Below, piece by piece: positions 8,889 through 17,573 of a stretch of 64,000 nt of DNA. Position 1 is the stretch's first letter. Each line of letters opens with the position of its first letter. The stretch is from the NCBI GenBank assembly GCA_900766135.1, contig CAAFUF010000002.1:1-64000 (forward strand), read 5' to 3'. The DNA comes from Paenibacillaceae bacterium (lineage in GTDB: Bacteria; Bacillota; Bacilli; Paenibacillales; Paenibacillaceae). Made by a program: the position numbers and the translations under genes. The notes beneath the pieces were generated by a model. It had not been told where the DNA came from. It made no database searches and saw only the letters and a list, made by a program, of their open reading frames with translations.

Positions 8889-10295
8889 TTAGTTGAGTGA
8901 GAGAGGGATCTTGAATTGTTGAGGCTTGTAGTCCAAGGTTTCCGTCAGTGTAAAGTTTAGCGGTTGGGGATATTGCCGCGACTCCAGTTTGAAGCTGATC
9001 GTTTCCGCCTCGCCGTCAAGACGATACGAAGGAGAGCCGTTTTCCCTCAAAATCCGATTGGAGGTTCCTTCGTCATCCGTAAAATAATCATCAAGGTGGT
9101 AAGGCAGCGCTATTTTGGATTCGGGATTTTTGTTCATATGAAAGCGAACCTCCAGGGATTGTTCACCGGGAACAACTTCAATCTTCTCCACGGCCGGGTT
9201 TGGAGTGATGAGTTGTTTTTTGTCTGTATCAACCGCGAGATTCAATGTTCTTGAAACCGGGGTTCCAAAACCGTCGATTTGGAGCGTAACTTCGTTCCAA
9301 TCCGTGTAATAAAGGCTTTCAAAGTCAATCCCCGTGAGATAAGGCGTCGAGATCTTCCCGGTCTCGTTTCCGTAATCGTAAAGAATGCCTCTGGATTTCG
9401 TGTATCGCCAAAATTGATCTTCCCGGTGCTCGCCCAGATACAGCTTGGCCTCGAGGTGATCCGTCATGGCTTTATCCACGCTTTTCTGCGGCTTAAACAG
9501 GAGCGTCGTGCTCAACGGCCGCAGGACCATGTGGTCAACGGTCATTTGCTTGCCGTAGAGGGTTGCGGTTTGATTCACGGGAATGGTCTTCTTCAAATTG
9601 GCATAAGGACGACTGCTCCATTCGAAGGGGATCTTTGCACTAGTATTACCATTTATCGCTCTGGAATCTACAGCAAGGCCAGCTTGAGTCGGCGCATCTT
9701 GATCAAAGGTTATCTTAAAGTAGGTATGTTTGACATCCTTAGAATCAACAAATGATGTACCGCTTTGTCTAGGTAGGTTGATAAATATATTTCCATCCTT
9801 ATCGATCAGAGAGCCATAAAAGTTATCGACAGCTTTTACATCCTCAGGATTGACCATCGAATAAAACACCACCACCGTCCGCCCATCGGCCAGCACGCCG
9901 TCGACGGTGACCTTCGTTCCCGCCACTTCCGTCGACTTTCCAACCGGCTGGTATAAGCCGTGTTCGGCAGCCCGTTCCATCTCGGAGGTCATCAGGGACG
10001 AGACATAGCTCGGAACAGCGTCGTTCTGACTGGCTGTCGTGGGTGAAGATGAGCCGATTAACGGCCCCCCATTTTGCCAAACGAACAACAACAACAGGCA
10101 AACGGCCAGCGTCCCCGCCGCTCCGGCTGTCCAGGCCAGCCCCCGGCGCAGCTGCCATTTGCCTCGCAGGGTTTTCCCCTTGTCCAGACCACGTCGGATC
10201 GCAGCGTCCAGTTTCTCATCCCGGACCTGCTTCTCGGCTAGACGAACCCCGTCAAAATAACGAGCGAATAGCTGATTTTCCTCCTGATCAACCAT
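8889..10295 (-). CDS. DUF4179 membrane protein, probable anti-sigma factor
   Basis: 468 residues: ~50-residue charged cytoplasmic N-terminus, one membrane segment 'AGAAGTLAVCLLLLFVW' at ~54-72, then a large external domain of the DUF4179 family with a C-terminal beta-rich part. The start at 10295 is chosen because GGGAGGTGA lies 8 bases upstream; this makes it overlap the sigma-factor gene by 8 bases, implying translational coupling. Membrane proteins of this layout next to an ECF sigma gene normally hold the sigma factor inactive until an envelope signal appears. That role is inferred from context. The signal is unknown. Confidence 0.82.
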   Translation of the reverse strand: MVDQEENQLFARYFDGVRLAEKQVRDEKLDAAIRRGLDKGKTLRGKWQLRRGLAWTAGAAGTLAVCLLLLFVWQNGGPLIGSSSPTTASQNDAVPSYVSSLMTSEMERAAEHGLYQPVGKSTEVAGTKVTVDGVLADGRTVVVFYSMVNPEDVKAVDNFYGSLIDKDGNIFINLPRQSGTSFVDSKDVKHTYFKITFDQDAPTQAGLAVDSRAINGNTSAKIPFEWSSRPYANLKKTIPVNQTATLYGKQMTVDHMVLRPLSTTLLFKPQKSVDKAMTDHLEAKLYLGEHREDQFWRYTKSRGILYDYGNETGKISTPYLTGIDFESLYYTDWNEVTLQIDGFGTPVSRTLNLAVDTDKKQLITPNPAVEKIEVVPGEQSLEVRFHMNKNPESKIALPYHLDDYFTDDEGTSNRILRENGSPSYRLDGEAETISFKLESRQYPQPLNFTLTETLDYKPQQFKIPLSLN

Positions 10296-10812
10296 AATAC
10301 AATTCACCTCCCACATTCATATGGCGGCGCAGTTGCTTTAGCCCTTGATGCAGCCAGGTCTTGACGGTCCCCTCCGGACAATCGAGCACCCGGGCGATCT
10401 CCGCAAGGGTCATGTCTTGGTAATACTTCAGCGTCAAGACATGGCGGTATTTCGGCTTCAACCGGTCCAGGGCCGAATCCAGATCCATTTTGAATACGCT
10501 GACCATTTCCCCGGTCGACTGCACCGTCTCCGCCACGTACGGAAGAACCCGTTTCCGCCGTTTGAGCTCGTCGATGCAGCAGTTGATCAGAATCCGGATC
10601 AGCCAAGGGATGAAGGCTTCGGGATCCTTTAAGCGCCGGCACTTGATCCAAGCCTTGCAGACCGTTTCCTGTATGGCTTCCAGGGTGTCCGATTCGTTGC
10701 GCAGGTAGCTGTAGGCGATGCCGTAGAGCTTTCGCCGTTGCATGGATATCAACTGATAAAAGGCTTGTTCGTCTCCGCTGCAGGCAGCGGCAGCCCATTC
10801 TCTCTCTTCCAA
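10288..10812 (-). CDS. ECF-type RNA polymerase sigma factor
   Basis: 174 residues. Region 2 (~20-90) contains 'YSYLRNESDTLEAIQETVCK' and 'AWIKCRRL'. Region 4 (~110-165) contains 'LTLKYYQDMTLAEIARVLDC' and 'PEGTVKTWLHQGLKQLRR', the DNA-binding helix-turn-helix. The start is TTG at 10812 with GGAAGGGG upstream. It is cotranscribed with the overlapping DUF4179 gene. Members of this subgroup (near SigV/SigM/SigX of Bacillus) answer cell-envelope stress and often autoregulate; no clear ECF promoter could be fixed by eye upstream. Confidence 0.9.
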   Translation of the reverse strand: MEEREWAAAACSGDEQAFYQLISMQRRKLYGIAYSYLRNESDTLEAIQETVCKAWIKCRRLKDPEAFIPWLIRILINCCIDELKRRKRVLPYVAETVQSTGEMVSVFKMDLDSALDRLKPKYRHVLTLKYYQDMTLAEIARVLDCPEGTVKTWLHQGLKQLRRHMNVGGELYYG

Positions 10813-11029
10813 AGCGGGCCCCTTCCTTCCCCATGTAAAATGCAGCGAACAGGGATTACCGGCCGGTAATTTGATTCCCTATGTTTAGGACGGCGAAGAA
10901 GGCCAAACGGTTTTACGATAGGCCATCTTCTGGTATAGTGAAAAGAGCACTCGGTAGAAACTTTTGCCATAAACAGGCGTCTAGTACATAAATAAGGCTT
11001 CTTCTTAATTATGAATAGGGGTTGGTTGA

Positions 11030-12247
11030 GTGAGCAAGGTGGTCAAGGAGCGTTTGCCGCAGCTGGACATCTTTCGGGCGTTAGCCATCATCAGCGTGAT
11101 CCAGGTACATGCTTCCTCGTTCGCGGCGGCGGAACAAGCATTGAATTCACCGGTCTACTACTTTTATAACTGGATGAACATTTTTTTCAAAATCGGTACC
11201 CCGTCTTTTATCTTCCTAAGCAGTTTCGTGCTCTTCTACAATTACTACGATCAGCCGATTAGCCGCAGGCTGGTAAGCAAGTTCTACAAGAAACGCCTTA
11301 CCTTTATCATTTTGCCTTATTTGTTGGTCTCCTGCTGTTATTTCGTGCTGGTAGCGATCTACCGTCACGACTTCATCAATAATTCCAAGATGTATGAGCT
11401 GAAGTCGCTGGGGACGGCGCTATTGACCGGCACAGCCTACACCCACCTCTATTTCGTATTTATCAGCATTCAGTTCTATTTGTTGTTCCCGCTCTTCTTG
11501 TGGTTATTTCAATCCATACGCAATCACCGCGTGCTGCTCGCGCTTATTCTCCCCTGCGGTCTTGCCCTGCAATGGGGGTTCGTGTTCTGGAACAAATACG
11601 AGCTGCAGCTGCCGAACAAAGCGAGCTACGCGATTTCCTATATGGGGTACTACATGCTGGGTGCGGTATTGGCCATCTATTTCGGCAAAATCAAGGCCTG
11701 GCTTACAACGGAGTGGAAAGCGCTGCCGAAGGCTCAAAAGGGATGGACGACCGCATTGTGGACCAGTTGGTTGGTGACCGCCCTCGCTCATGTCCAGCTC
11801 TGGTATTCGTTCCGTCAGGGCCTCAGCTCGCCGAACTCCCTATGGTTCGAGCTGTTATGGAACGTGCACTCCTTATTTTCCGCGTTGGTGCTGATGAAGG
11901 CGGCCTTTTATATCCACAGGAAAGGTTCGGCCTTTTGGCCCCGGGCATTGATCCGGCTAGGCGAACTCTCCTTCGGCATCTACCTGTTTCACCCGTTCGT
12001 GTTGCTCGTGTATCGACTCTTCTGGAGCGAACAGAGGTTGCCCGGCGCTTCGTTCGGTTATCTCGTTTATATCGTCGTCGGCTCCTTGGGAGCGTTGTTC
12101 CTTTCTTGGGGGTTCGTGCAGATCTGCTTCCGGCGGTTGCCCTTTGCGGCGTGGTTTCTCGGGAATGTTCCGGCTTCCTTGCGCAAAAATAAACCGTCCG
12201 GACGGCGGGAAAGCGGGCAAAGCCCCTCGGTTGGCGCGAATATGTGA
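11030..12247 (+). CDS. Membrane acyltransferase, family 3
   Basis: 405 residues with about ten membrane segments. The N-terminal 'LPQLDIFRALAIISVIQVHA' contains the R and H residues typical of acyltransferase-3 (OafA/NodX/YrhL) proteins. These enzymes O-acylate cell-surface glycans; the acceptor cannot be told. The start is GTG at 11030 with AGGGGTTGG upstream. It stands alone and has its own terminator. The C-terminus is short and basic with no SGNH hydrolase domain, unlike two-domain OatA. Confidence 0.88.
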   Translation: MSKVVKERLPQLDIFRALAIISVIQVHASSFAAAEQALNSPVYYFYNWMNIFFKIGTPSFIFLSSFVLFYNYYDQPISRRLVSKFYKKRLTFIILPYLLVSCCYFVLVAIYRHDFINNSKMYELKSLGTALLTGTAYTHLYFVFISIQFYLLFPLFLWLFQSIRNHRVLLALILPCGLALQWGFVFWNKYELQLPNKASYAISYMGYYMLGAVLAIYFGKIKAWLTTEWKALPKAQKGWTTALWTSWLVTALAHVQLWYSFRQGLSSPNSLWFELLWNVHSLFSALVLMKAAFYIHRKGSAFWPRALIRLGELSFGIYLFHPFVLLVYRLFWSEQRLPGASFGYLVYIVVGSLGALFLSWGFVQICFRRLPFAAWFLGNVPASLRKNKPSGRRESGQSPSVGANM

Positions 12248-12261
12248 CTTCGGCGATCCCT

Positions 12262-12295
12262 ACCGGCCTGGGCGTTACCCGGCCGGTTTTTTTGC
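12262..12295 (+). terminator. Terminator after acyltransferase gene
   Basis: ACCGGCC(T)GGG / CCCGGCCGGT stem with a five-base loop and a T-run of seven. Confidence 0.9.
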
Positions 12296-12383
12296 GTTGT
12301 TCGGCGATCCGCAAGGGTTTTGACACCCGCTTGGGGAATACTTTAGTGCAGGCGAAATAGTAGGGACCACCGGGAACTAGCGA

Positions 12384-12413
12384 TTGACGGTCCGAAAGAA
12401 AATATGATAAAAT
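12384..12413 (+). promoter_or_regulatory. Probable sigma-A promoter of the his operon
   Basis: TTGACG and TAAAAT, each with five of six consensus bases, are separated by 18 bases. They lie about 90 bases before hisZ. An alternative TTGACA lies near 12318. No T-box stem or antiterminator with histidine specifier was recognised in the leader. Confidence 0.6.
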
Positions 12414-12500
12414 TGGGCTACTCTTTACTTTGGTAGTATGGTAGCACTTTAATATAATAAAGGAAATGAAACGAGAGAGAACAACGGTGAGGTGAAACAC

Positions 12501-13700
12501 TTGTCGAAGCCAAAAGGTTTTGAAAAACCGGCGGGGGTCCGCGACTATCTGCCTTTTGCCGTGGATAAGCTGCGTGCCATCGAACGGCGCGTGCTGGACT
12601 GCATGGCCGGCTGGGGTTACCGGCAGATCATGACGCCGACGATGGAATATTACGATACGGTCGGCGTTGCCAGCTCGACGTCGGATCAAAAGCTGTTTAA
12701 ATTGTTGAATAACCGGGGGACCACCATGGTGCTCCGCTCCGATATGACGGCACCGATCGCAAGGGTCGTCGCCTCCTTGTTGAAAGAAGAACCGTTGCCG
12801 CTCCGCTTGTCATATCACGCCAACGTTTTCCGGGCCATTGAGGAAGAAGCGGGACGGGAGGCGGAGTTTTTTCAAACCGGGGTCGAATTGGTCGGAGATG
12901 ATTCGCCGGATGCCGATGCCGAGGTCATCGCCTTGGCGGTAGCTTCGCTGCAGGCTGCAGGCGTGAAGTCGTTTAAGATCGCCGTCGGGCATGTCGGCTT
13001 CCTAAACGGCCTGCTGGAGGATGCCGTCCCGGGCCGCGAAGATATTCAAGAAGCTTTAAAGGCCGGGCTGCTGCACCGCGATTTCGTAGGTTATCGCGAG
13101 ACGCTGGCGGAATTGTCCCTGTCCGCGGAGCAGCAGGGCGAGCTCGAAGGGATTCTTCGCTTGCGCGGCGGGAAAGAGATCTGCGGCCAGGCGCTGGAGC
13201 TAAGCGGGAATCCGCTGGCCCAAACGTCGATCCGCCATCTCTGCCAGGTTTGGGAGGCGCTGGAGGATTTCGGCGTGGCCGAACACGTGATGATCGACCT
13301 GACGATGATCGGCGATTTCTCTTATTATACAGGCATGACCTTCGAGGGATATGCGGCGGAGCTTGGCTTCCCGGTGTGCAGCGGCGGTCGGTACGACAAC
13401 CTGTTGCAGCAGTTCGGACGCCCTGCGCCGGCAACGGGGTTCTCGCTGAAGACGAACCGGATTCTGGACGGAGTGGGCGGTCTGGAGGCCGAGCCGGAGC
13501 TGCCGGTCGTGCTGCAATACGACGCGTCGAACCGACAGCGGACGTTTGCCGAAGCGGAGCGGCTCCGCGGAGAAGGCCGCAGCGTGCTGATGCGCCGCGC
13601 GGAGGGACCGGAGGATCTCTTAAGCGTGCCGGAGTCGGCGCGGAAAGCGGGACCGCTGGGGCCGTCGTACGGCGATATCCTGACGTTCGTCAGCTTTTGA
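12501..13700 (+). CDS. hisZ: ATP phosphoribosyltransferase regulatory subunit
   Basis: 399 residues, a histidyl-tRNA synthetase paralogue lacking aminoacylation activity. It shows class II synthetase motifs: 'KLFKLLNNRGTTMVLRSDMT' (motif 2 region) and 'CSGGRYDNLLQQFG' (HisB-type motif). HisZ binds the short HisG to form the first enzyme of histidine synthesis. The start is TTG at 12501, six bases after GAGGTGA; a GTG at 12492 in the same frame lacks a spaced RBS. First gene of the his operon. Confidence 0.93.
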   Translation: MSKPKGFEKPAGVRDYLPFAVDKLRAIERRVLDCMAGWGYRQIMTPTMEYYDTVGVASSTSDQKLFKLLNNRGTTMVLRSDMTAPIARVVASLLKEEPLPLRLSYHANVFRAIEEEAGREAEFFQTGVELVGDDSPDADAEVIALAVASLQAAGVKSFKIAVGHVGFLNGLLEDAVPGREDIQEALKAGLLHRDFVGYRETLAELSLSAEQQGELEGILRLRGGKEICGQALELSGNPLAQTSIRHLCQVWEALEDFGVAEHVMIDLTMIGDFSYYTGMTFEGYAAELGFPVCSGGRYDNLLQQFGRPAPATGFSLKTNRILDGVGGLEAEPELPVVLQYDASNRQRTFAEAERLRGEGRSVLMRRAEGPEDLLSVPESARKAGPLGPSYGDILTFVSF

Positions 13701-13736
13701 GTGAAGGCAGGTTGCCTGGAAGGAGGGCACAATCCA

Positions 13737-14381
13737 TTGAAACAAATCATCAAAGTCGCTATGCCCAAGGGGCGTATTTATAAAAAAGCGTCCGCCTTGT
13801 TCCGCGAGGCGGGGATCGAGATTCCCGACGACGTGGACGAAACGCGCAAGCTGGTGATTCCGCTGCCGGACATCGGCATGGAGTTTATCCTGGCAAAGCC
13901 GGTCGACGTGCCGACCTACGTGGAATACGGGGTGGCCGATATCGGTATCGTCGGCAAGGACGTGCTGATGGAGGAGAACCGGGACGTTTACGAGCTGCTC
14001 GATCTAGGCATAGCGCGCTGCCGGATGTCGGTGATTGCGCTGCCGGAGTGGAAGCCCGGGATTCAACAGCGGGTCGCAACGAAATATCCGAACGTGGCGT
14101 CGCAATTTTTCCGTGAGCAAGGGCAGCAGGTCGAGGTGATCAAGCTGAACGGTTCGATCGAGCTGGCTCCGCTGATCGGCCTCGCCGACCGGATCGTCGA
14201 TATGGTCGAAACCGGGCAGACGCTCAAGGAGAACGGACTGGTCGAGATGGAGAAGATTTTTGATATTACCAGCCGCTTGGTAGCCAACCGCGTCAGCTAC
14301 CGCATGAAGAACGCCGAGATCCAGGCCGTCTGCGATGCGCTGAGCAAGGTGATTCGGCGGGATGAGGTTAAACAGGCTTAG
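13737..14381 (+). CDS. hisG: ATP phosphoribosyltransferase, short form
   Basis: 214 residues: the short HisG that lacks the C-terminal ACT-like domain and needs HisZ. It joins ATP and PRPP to phosphoribosyl-ATP. Family features include 'VAMPKGRIYKKASALFREAG', 'ADIGIVGKDVL' and the PRPP loop region 'IADRIVDMVETGQTLKENGL'-like segment near residue 160. The start is TTG at 13737 after GGAAGGAGGGCAC; an in-frame GTG at 13701 is less likely. Confidence 0.95.
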   Translation: MKQIIKVAMPKGRIYKKASALFREAGIEIPDDVDETRKLVIPLPDIGMEFILAKPVDVPTYVEYGVADIGIVGKDVLMEENRDVYELLDLGIARCRMSVIALPEWKPGIQQRVATKYPNVASQFFREQGQQVEVIKLNGSIELAPLIGLADRIVDMVETGQTLKENGLVEMEKIFDITSRLVANRVSYRMKNAEIQAVCDALSKVIRRDEVKQA

Positions 14382-14429
14382 GTTAGGCGAAGAACGAGAT
14401 AAGTGATGAAGAAAGCAGGGGGATGCCGG

Positions 14430-15740
14430 ATGATGAAACTGGTATCGGCACAAGATTTTGATTTGCGGCGGGAAGTGGAATACGGCTCGCCGGAACAGAA
14501 CGAAGCGGTAAAGACGATCGTGCAGGCGGTCAAAGCGGAAGGCGATGCGGCCTTGCTCCGGTACACGGAGCAATTTGACGGCATGAAGCTGGAGGCATCC
14601 GGGCTGCGCGTGACGAAGGAGGAGCTGCAGGCGGCATATCAGGCCGTGGAGCCCTCGTTCGTCACGGCAATCCGGGGGGCGGCCGAGAATATCCGGGCGT
14701 TTCATGCCCGGCAGAAGCGGAACTCCTGGATGGATTTGCAGCCGGACGGAAGCTTGCTCGGACAGATCATTCGGCCGTTGAAGCGCGTCGGGGTTTACGT
14801 TCCCGGCGGGAAGGCGGCTTACCCTTCTTCCGTGCTCATGAACGTGATCCCCGCGCAGGTGGCGGGCGTGCCGGAGATCGTGATGGTGACGCCGCCGGCG
14901 ACGGGCGGCAAAGCGGGCATCGACCCGTATATCCTCGTGGCCGCGGCGGAAGCCGGCGTGCACGAAATCTATCGGGTCGGAGGGGCCCAAACGATTGCCG
15001 CGCTCGCGTACGGCACCGACACGATCCGGCCCGTCGATAAGATCTGCGGGCCGGGTAACATCTACGTCGCGTTAGCCAAACGCGAAGTGTACGGCGTCGT
15101 CGATATCGACAGCATCGCCGGTCCTAGCGAAATCGCCGTGCTGGCCGACGACAGCGCCGATCCCGCCTATGTGGCGGCGGATCTGCTGTCCCAGGCCGAA
15201 CACGACGAGATGGCGTCGGCGATCCTCGTGACGCCGTCGGAATCGTTTGCGAAGGCGTGCCAAGCCGAGGTGGAGCGGCAGCTGGCCGCGCTGCCGCGCA
15301 AGGCGATCGCCGGAGCTTCGATCGAGCGCTACGGCGCGATCATCCTCGTCGATTCGATCGAAGAGGGAATCGACGTGATCAATCAGCTGGCGCCGGAGCA
15401 TTTTGAGCTGATTGTGGAGAATCCGATGGGCTATCTGGGACGGGTGGAAAATGCCGGGGCGATTTTCCTCGGGCCGTACAGCTCGGAGCCGGTTGGCGAT
15501 TATTTCGCCGGTCCGAACCATATCATTCCGACCAACGGCACGGCGCGGTTTTCGTCGCCGGTCGATGTGGACGATTTTATCAAGAAATCCAGTCTGATTT
15601 ACTATAGCAAGGAAGCGCTGCTGGAGAACGGGGCGACGATTATGGAGCTGGCGCGGCGGGAAGGCCTGGAAGGCCATGCCCGGGCGATCGAAGTCCGGCT
15701 GCAGCAGGAAGGAAAGGCGGGGAACGAAAATGGCCAATAA
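14430..15740 (+). CDS. hisD: Histidinol dehydrogenase
   Basis: 436 residues, near the family norm of ~430. It oxidises histidinol to histidine in two NAD-dependent steps with Zn. Visible are 'VGGAQTIAALAYGTDTI', the signature 'GPGNIYVALAKREVYG', 'DIDSIAGPSEI' and the catalytic His region 'GPNHIIPTNGTARFSSP'. The start is placed at 14430 because AGGGGGATG lies ~7 bases upstream; an earlier in-frame GTG at 14403 adds nine residues without homology. Confidence 0.96.
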   Translation: MMKLVSAQDFDLRREVEYGSPEQNEAVKTIVQAVKAEGDAALLRYTEQFDGMKLEASGLRVTKEELQAAYQAVEPSFVTAIRGAAENIRAFHARQKRNSWMDLQPDGSLLGQIIRPLKRVGVYVPGGKAAYPSSVLMNVIPAQVAGVPEIVMVTPPATGGKAGIDPYILVAAAEAGVHEIYRVGGAQTIAALAYGTDTIRPVDKICGPGNIYVALAKREVYGVVDIDSIAGPSEIAVLADDSADPAYVAADLLSQAEHDEMASAILVTPSESFAKACQAEVERQLAALPRKAIAGASIERYGAIILVDSIEEGIDVINQLAPEHFELIVENPMGYLGRVENAGAIFLGPYSSEPVGDYFAGPNHIIPTNGTARFSSPVDVDDFIKKSSLIYYSKEALLENGATIMELARREGLEGHARAIEVRLQQEGKAGNENGQ

Positions 15741-16344
15741 CCATAACGGGGGAGCGGCGGTACGCCAAGCGAGCGTCAGCCGCAAAACGAACGAAACCGA
15801 TATCCAGTTGACCTTTGCGGTGGACGGGAGCGGGAGTGCGCAACTGGAGACCGATGTGCCTTTTTTGAACCATATGCTCGATTTGTTCGCCAAGCACGGA
15901 CATTTTGATCTAGCGGTGCAGGCGCGCGGCGATATTGAGATCGACGACCATCACACGGTGGAGGACATCGGCATTTGCTTGGGTCAGGTCATCCGGGAGG
16001 CGTTAGGCGACAAAAAAGGGATCAAACGCTATTCGAGCGTGTTTATTCCGATGGACGAAGCGTTGGCTCAAGTCGTGATCGACGTCAGCAACCGGCCGCA
16101 TTTCGAATACCGCGCGGAATATCCATCCGACCGGGTCGGCAGCTTCGACGTGCAGCTCGTGCATGAGTTTCTGTGGAAGCTGGCGTTGGAAGCGCGGATC
16201 ACGCTGCACGTGATCGTGCACTACGGCCAGAACACGCACCACATGATCGAGGCGGTGTTCAAAGCGCTCGGGCGGGCGCTCGATGAGGCATCGGGCATTG
16301 ATCCGCGTGTCAGCGGGGTGCCTTCGACGAAGGGAGTGCTGTAA
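15730..16344 (+). CDS. hisB: Imidazoleglycerol-phosphate dehydratase
   Basis: 204 residues, monofunctional form without the phosphatase domain of enterics. Mn-binding motifs 'DDHHTVEDIG' and 'GQNTHHMIEAVFKALGRAL' are present with the conserved 'FLNHMLDLFAKHGHFDL'. The ATG overlaps the end of hisD by 11 bases, with GGAAAGGCGGGG as RBS inside hisD, so translation is probably coupled. Confidence 0.96.
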   Translation: MANNHNGGAAVRQASVSRKTNETDIQLTFAVDGSGSAQLETDVPFLNHMLDLFAKHGHFDLAVQARGDIEIDDHHTVEDIGICLGQVIREALGDKKGIKRYSSVFIPMDEALAQVVIDVSNRPHFEYRAEYPSDRVGSFDVQLVHEFLWKLALEARITLHVIVHYGQNTHHMIEAVFKALGRALDEASGIDPRVSGVPSTKGVL

Positions 16345-16348
16345 CACG

Positions 16349-16975
16349 ATGAACATCGCCATCGTCGATTACGGGATGGGCAACCTGCATAGCGTTAGCA
16401 AGGCAGTGGAGCGCCTCGGCTACGAAGGACGCGTTACCGCGGACGAGGCGCAGATCCTGGCGGCGGACGGCGTGCTGTTGCCGGGCGTCGGGGCTTTCGG
16501 CGACGCGATGGAGCACCTGCGCGCGTCGGGCCTGGACGCCGTGGTGCGGCAGGCGGCCGGTCAAGGTGTGCCGCTGCTCGGCATCTGCCTCGGGATGCAA
16601 CTGCTCTTCGGCGAAAGCGAAGAGCATGGGCGGAACGAGGGGCTGGGCTTGCTGCCGGGCCGAGCGGTGCGGTTTGCGGGCACCGAAGGGTACAAGGTGC
16701 CGCATATGGGCTGGAACCGGCTGGCGTTCCTGCAGCCGGAGAACCCGCTGCTCGCGGGGCTGGAAGAGGGACATGTGTACTTCGTCCACTCTTACCACGT
16801 GTTAGCCGAGCAGCAAGAGGATGTGCTGGCCGTGACCGATTACGGCCACCCGGTAACCGCCATCGTCGGCCGCGGCAACGTCTTCGGGATGCAGTTCCAT
16901 CCCGAGAAGAGCGGCGAGCTCGGCATGGCGCTGCTGCGCAATTTCCTGACGCTGGTGGAGCGACGGCAGGCATAG
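16349..16975 (+). CDS. hisH: Imidazole glycerol phosphate synthase, glutaminase subunit
   Basis: 208 residues. Class I glutamine amidotransferase that feeds ammonia to HisF. The nucleophile is Cys80 in 'LLGICLGMQLLF'; His and Glu of the triad are in 'FGMQFHPEKSGELG'. The oxyanion region 'LPGVGAFGDAM' is intact. It lies four bases after hisB. Its partner hisF is two genes on, across a 600-bp repeat island. Confidence 0.96.
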   Translation: MNIAIVDYGMGNLHSVSKAVERLGYEGRVTADEAQILAADGVLLPGVGAFGDAMEHLRASGLDAVVRQAAGQGVPLLGICLGMQLLFGESEEHGRNEGLGLLPGRAVRFAGTEGYKVPHMGWNRLAFLQPENPLLAGLEEGHVYFVHSYHVLAEQQEDVLAVTDYGHPVTAIVGRGNVFGMQFHPEKSGELGMALLRNFLTLVERRQA

Positions 16976-16979
16976 GTAG

Positions 16980-17230
16980 GCTAAGGTGCTGAAGTGATGA
17001 AAGTACTGAAAAGCTAAAAGCTAAAAGCTAAAAGCTAAAAGCTAGGTGCTAAGTGCTAAGTGCTAAGTGCTAAGTGCTGAATTGCTATTGCTGAAGTACT
17101 ACGAGCTAAGGCGCTGAAACGATGAAAGTGCTGAAGCGATGAAAGTGCTGAAGCGATGAAAGTACTGAAATGCAAAGTGCTGAGTGCTGAAGTGCTGAAG
17201 TACTGAATTGCTGAGGTTGGGAGGTACTGA
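16980..17230. repeat. Degenerate GCTnA-based microsatellite between hisH and hisA
   Basis: Directly after the hisH stop come short tandem units: five to six AAAAGCT heptamers from ~17010, four to five AAGTGCT heptamers from ~17045, then three GCTGAAGCGATGAAAGT-like 17-mers from ~17113. All share a GCT-[A/G]A core, so they probably arose by slippage from one seed. No reading frame is supported. Confidence 0.85.
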
Positions 17231-17256
17231 GGATAGCCTAAGCCCAACTGCACGAA

Positions 17257-17448
17257 AATTAGCGGTAATTTATGACCTTATTTTTGCAAATAGGCAGGCC
17301 ACGCGGATGATTAGCGGTAAAAAGTGGCGTTAATATGGGGCAAGTTGCTCCAAAACAGGTGATTTGGCTTAAATAGCGCCATGAAATGCCGTTATTTTGT
17401 TCAAAACACACGAATCCGCCTAAATAACGCCCTAAATTACCGTTATTA
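17257..17448. repeat. Four-copy inverted repeat array, TTAGCGG/CCGTTAT family
   Basis: Forward copies start with TTAGCGGTAA at 17259 and 17311; reversed copies end with CCGTTAT at 17389 and 17440. Distances are 52 for the first pair and 51 for the last pair. Each copy is an imperfect dyad of ~26 bases with AATAACG and CGTTATT ends in the best one (17420-17447). The array sits inside the his operon. Confidence 0.75.
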
Positions 17449-17505
17449 CAGTCGCCGCATCCATTACAATGGTTGCGGTCACCACATCAGTGACAACGAT
17501 TGCTG

Positions 17506-17534
17506 TTGACGCCATCGTTACACGAGTATATAGC
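17506..17534 (+). promoter_or_regulatory. Candidate internal promoter before hisA
   Basis: TTGACG, 17 bases, TATAGC. It lies after the repeat island and 40 bases before hisA, so it could restore transcription of hisAF-IE-J-prs. Confidence 0.4.
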
Positions 17535-17573
17535 AGTTTTCAAATCATCTACGGCGGGAGGTCGTTTTCATCC

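Noticed and set aside
12414..12491. T-box leader before hisZ
   Set aside because: No conserved T-box sequence, specifier loop or terminator/antiterminator pair was found.
17469..17573. N-terminal extension of HisA from ATG 17469
   Set aside because: A strong RBS precedes the ATG at 17574, and HisA proteins begin there; the extension is low-complexity Val/Thr.
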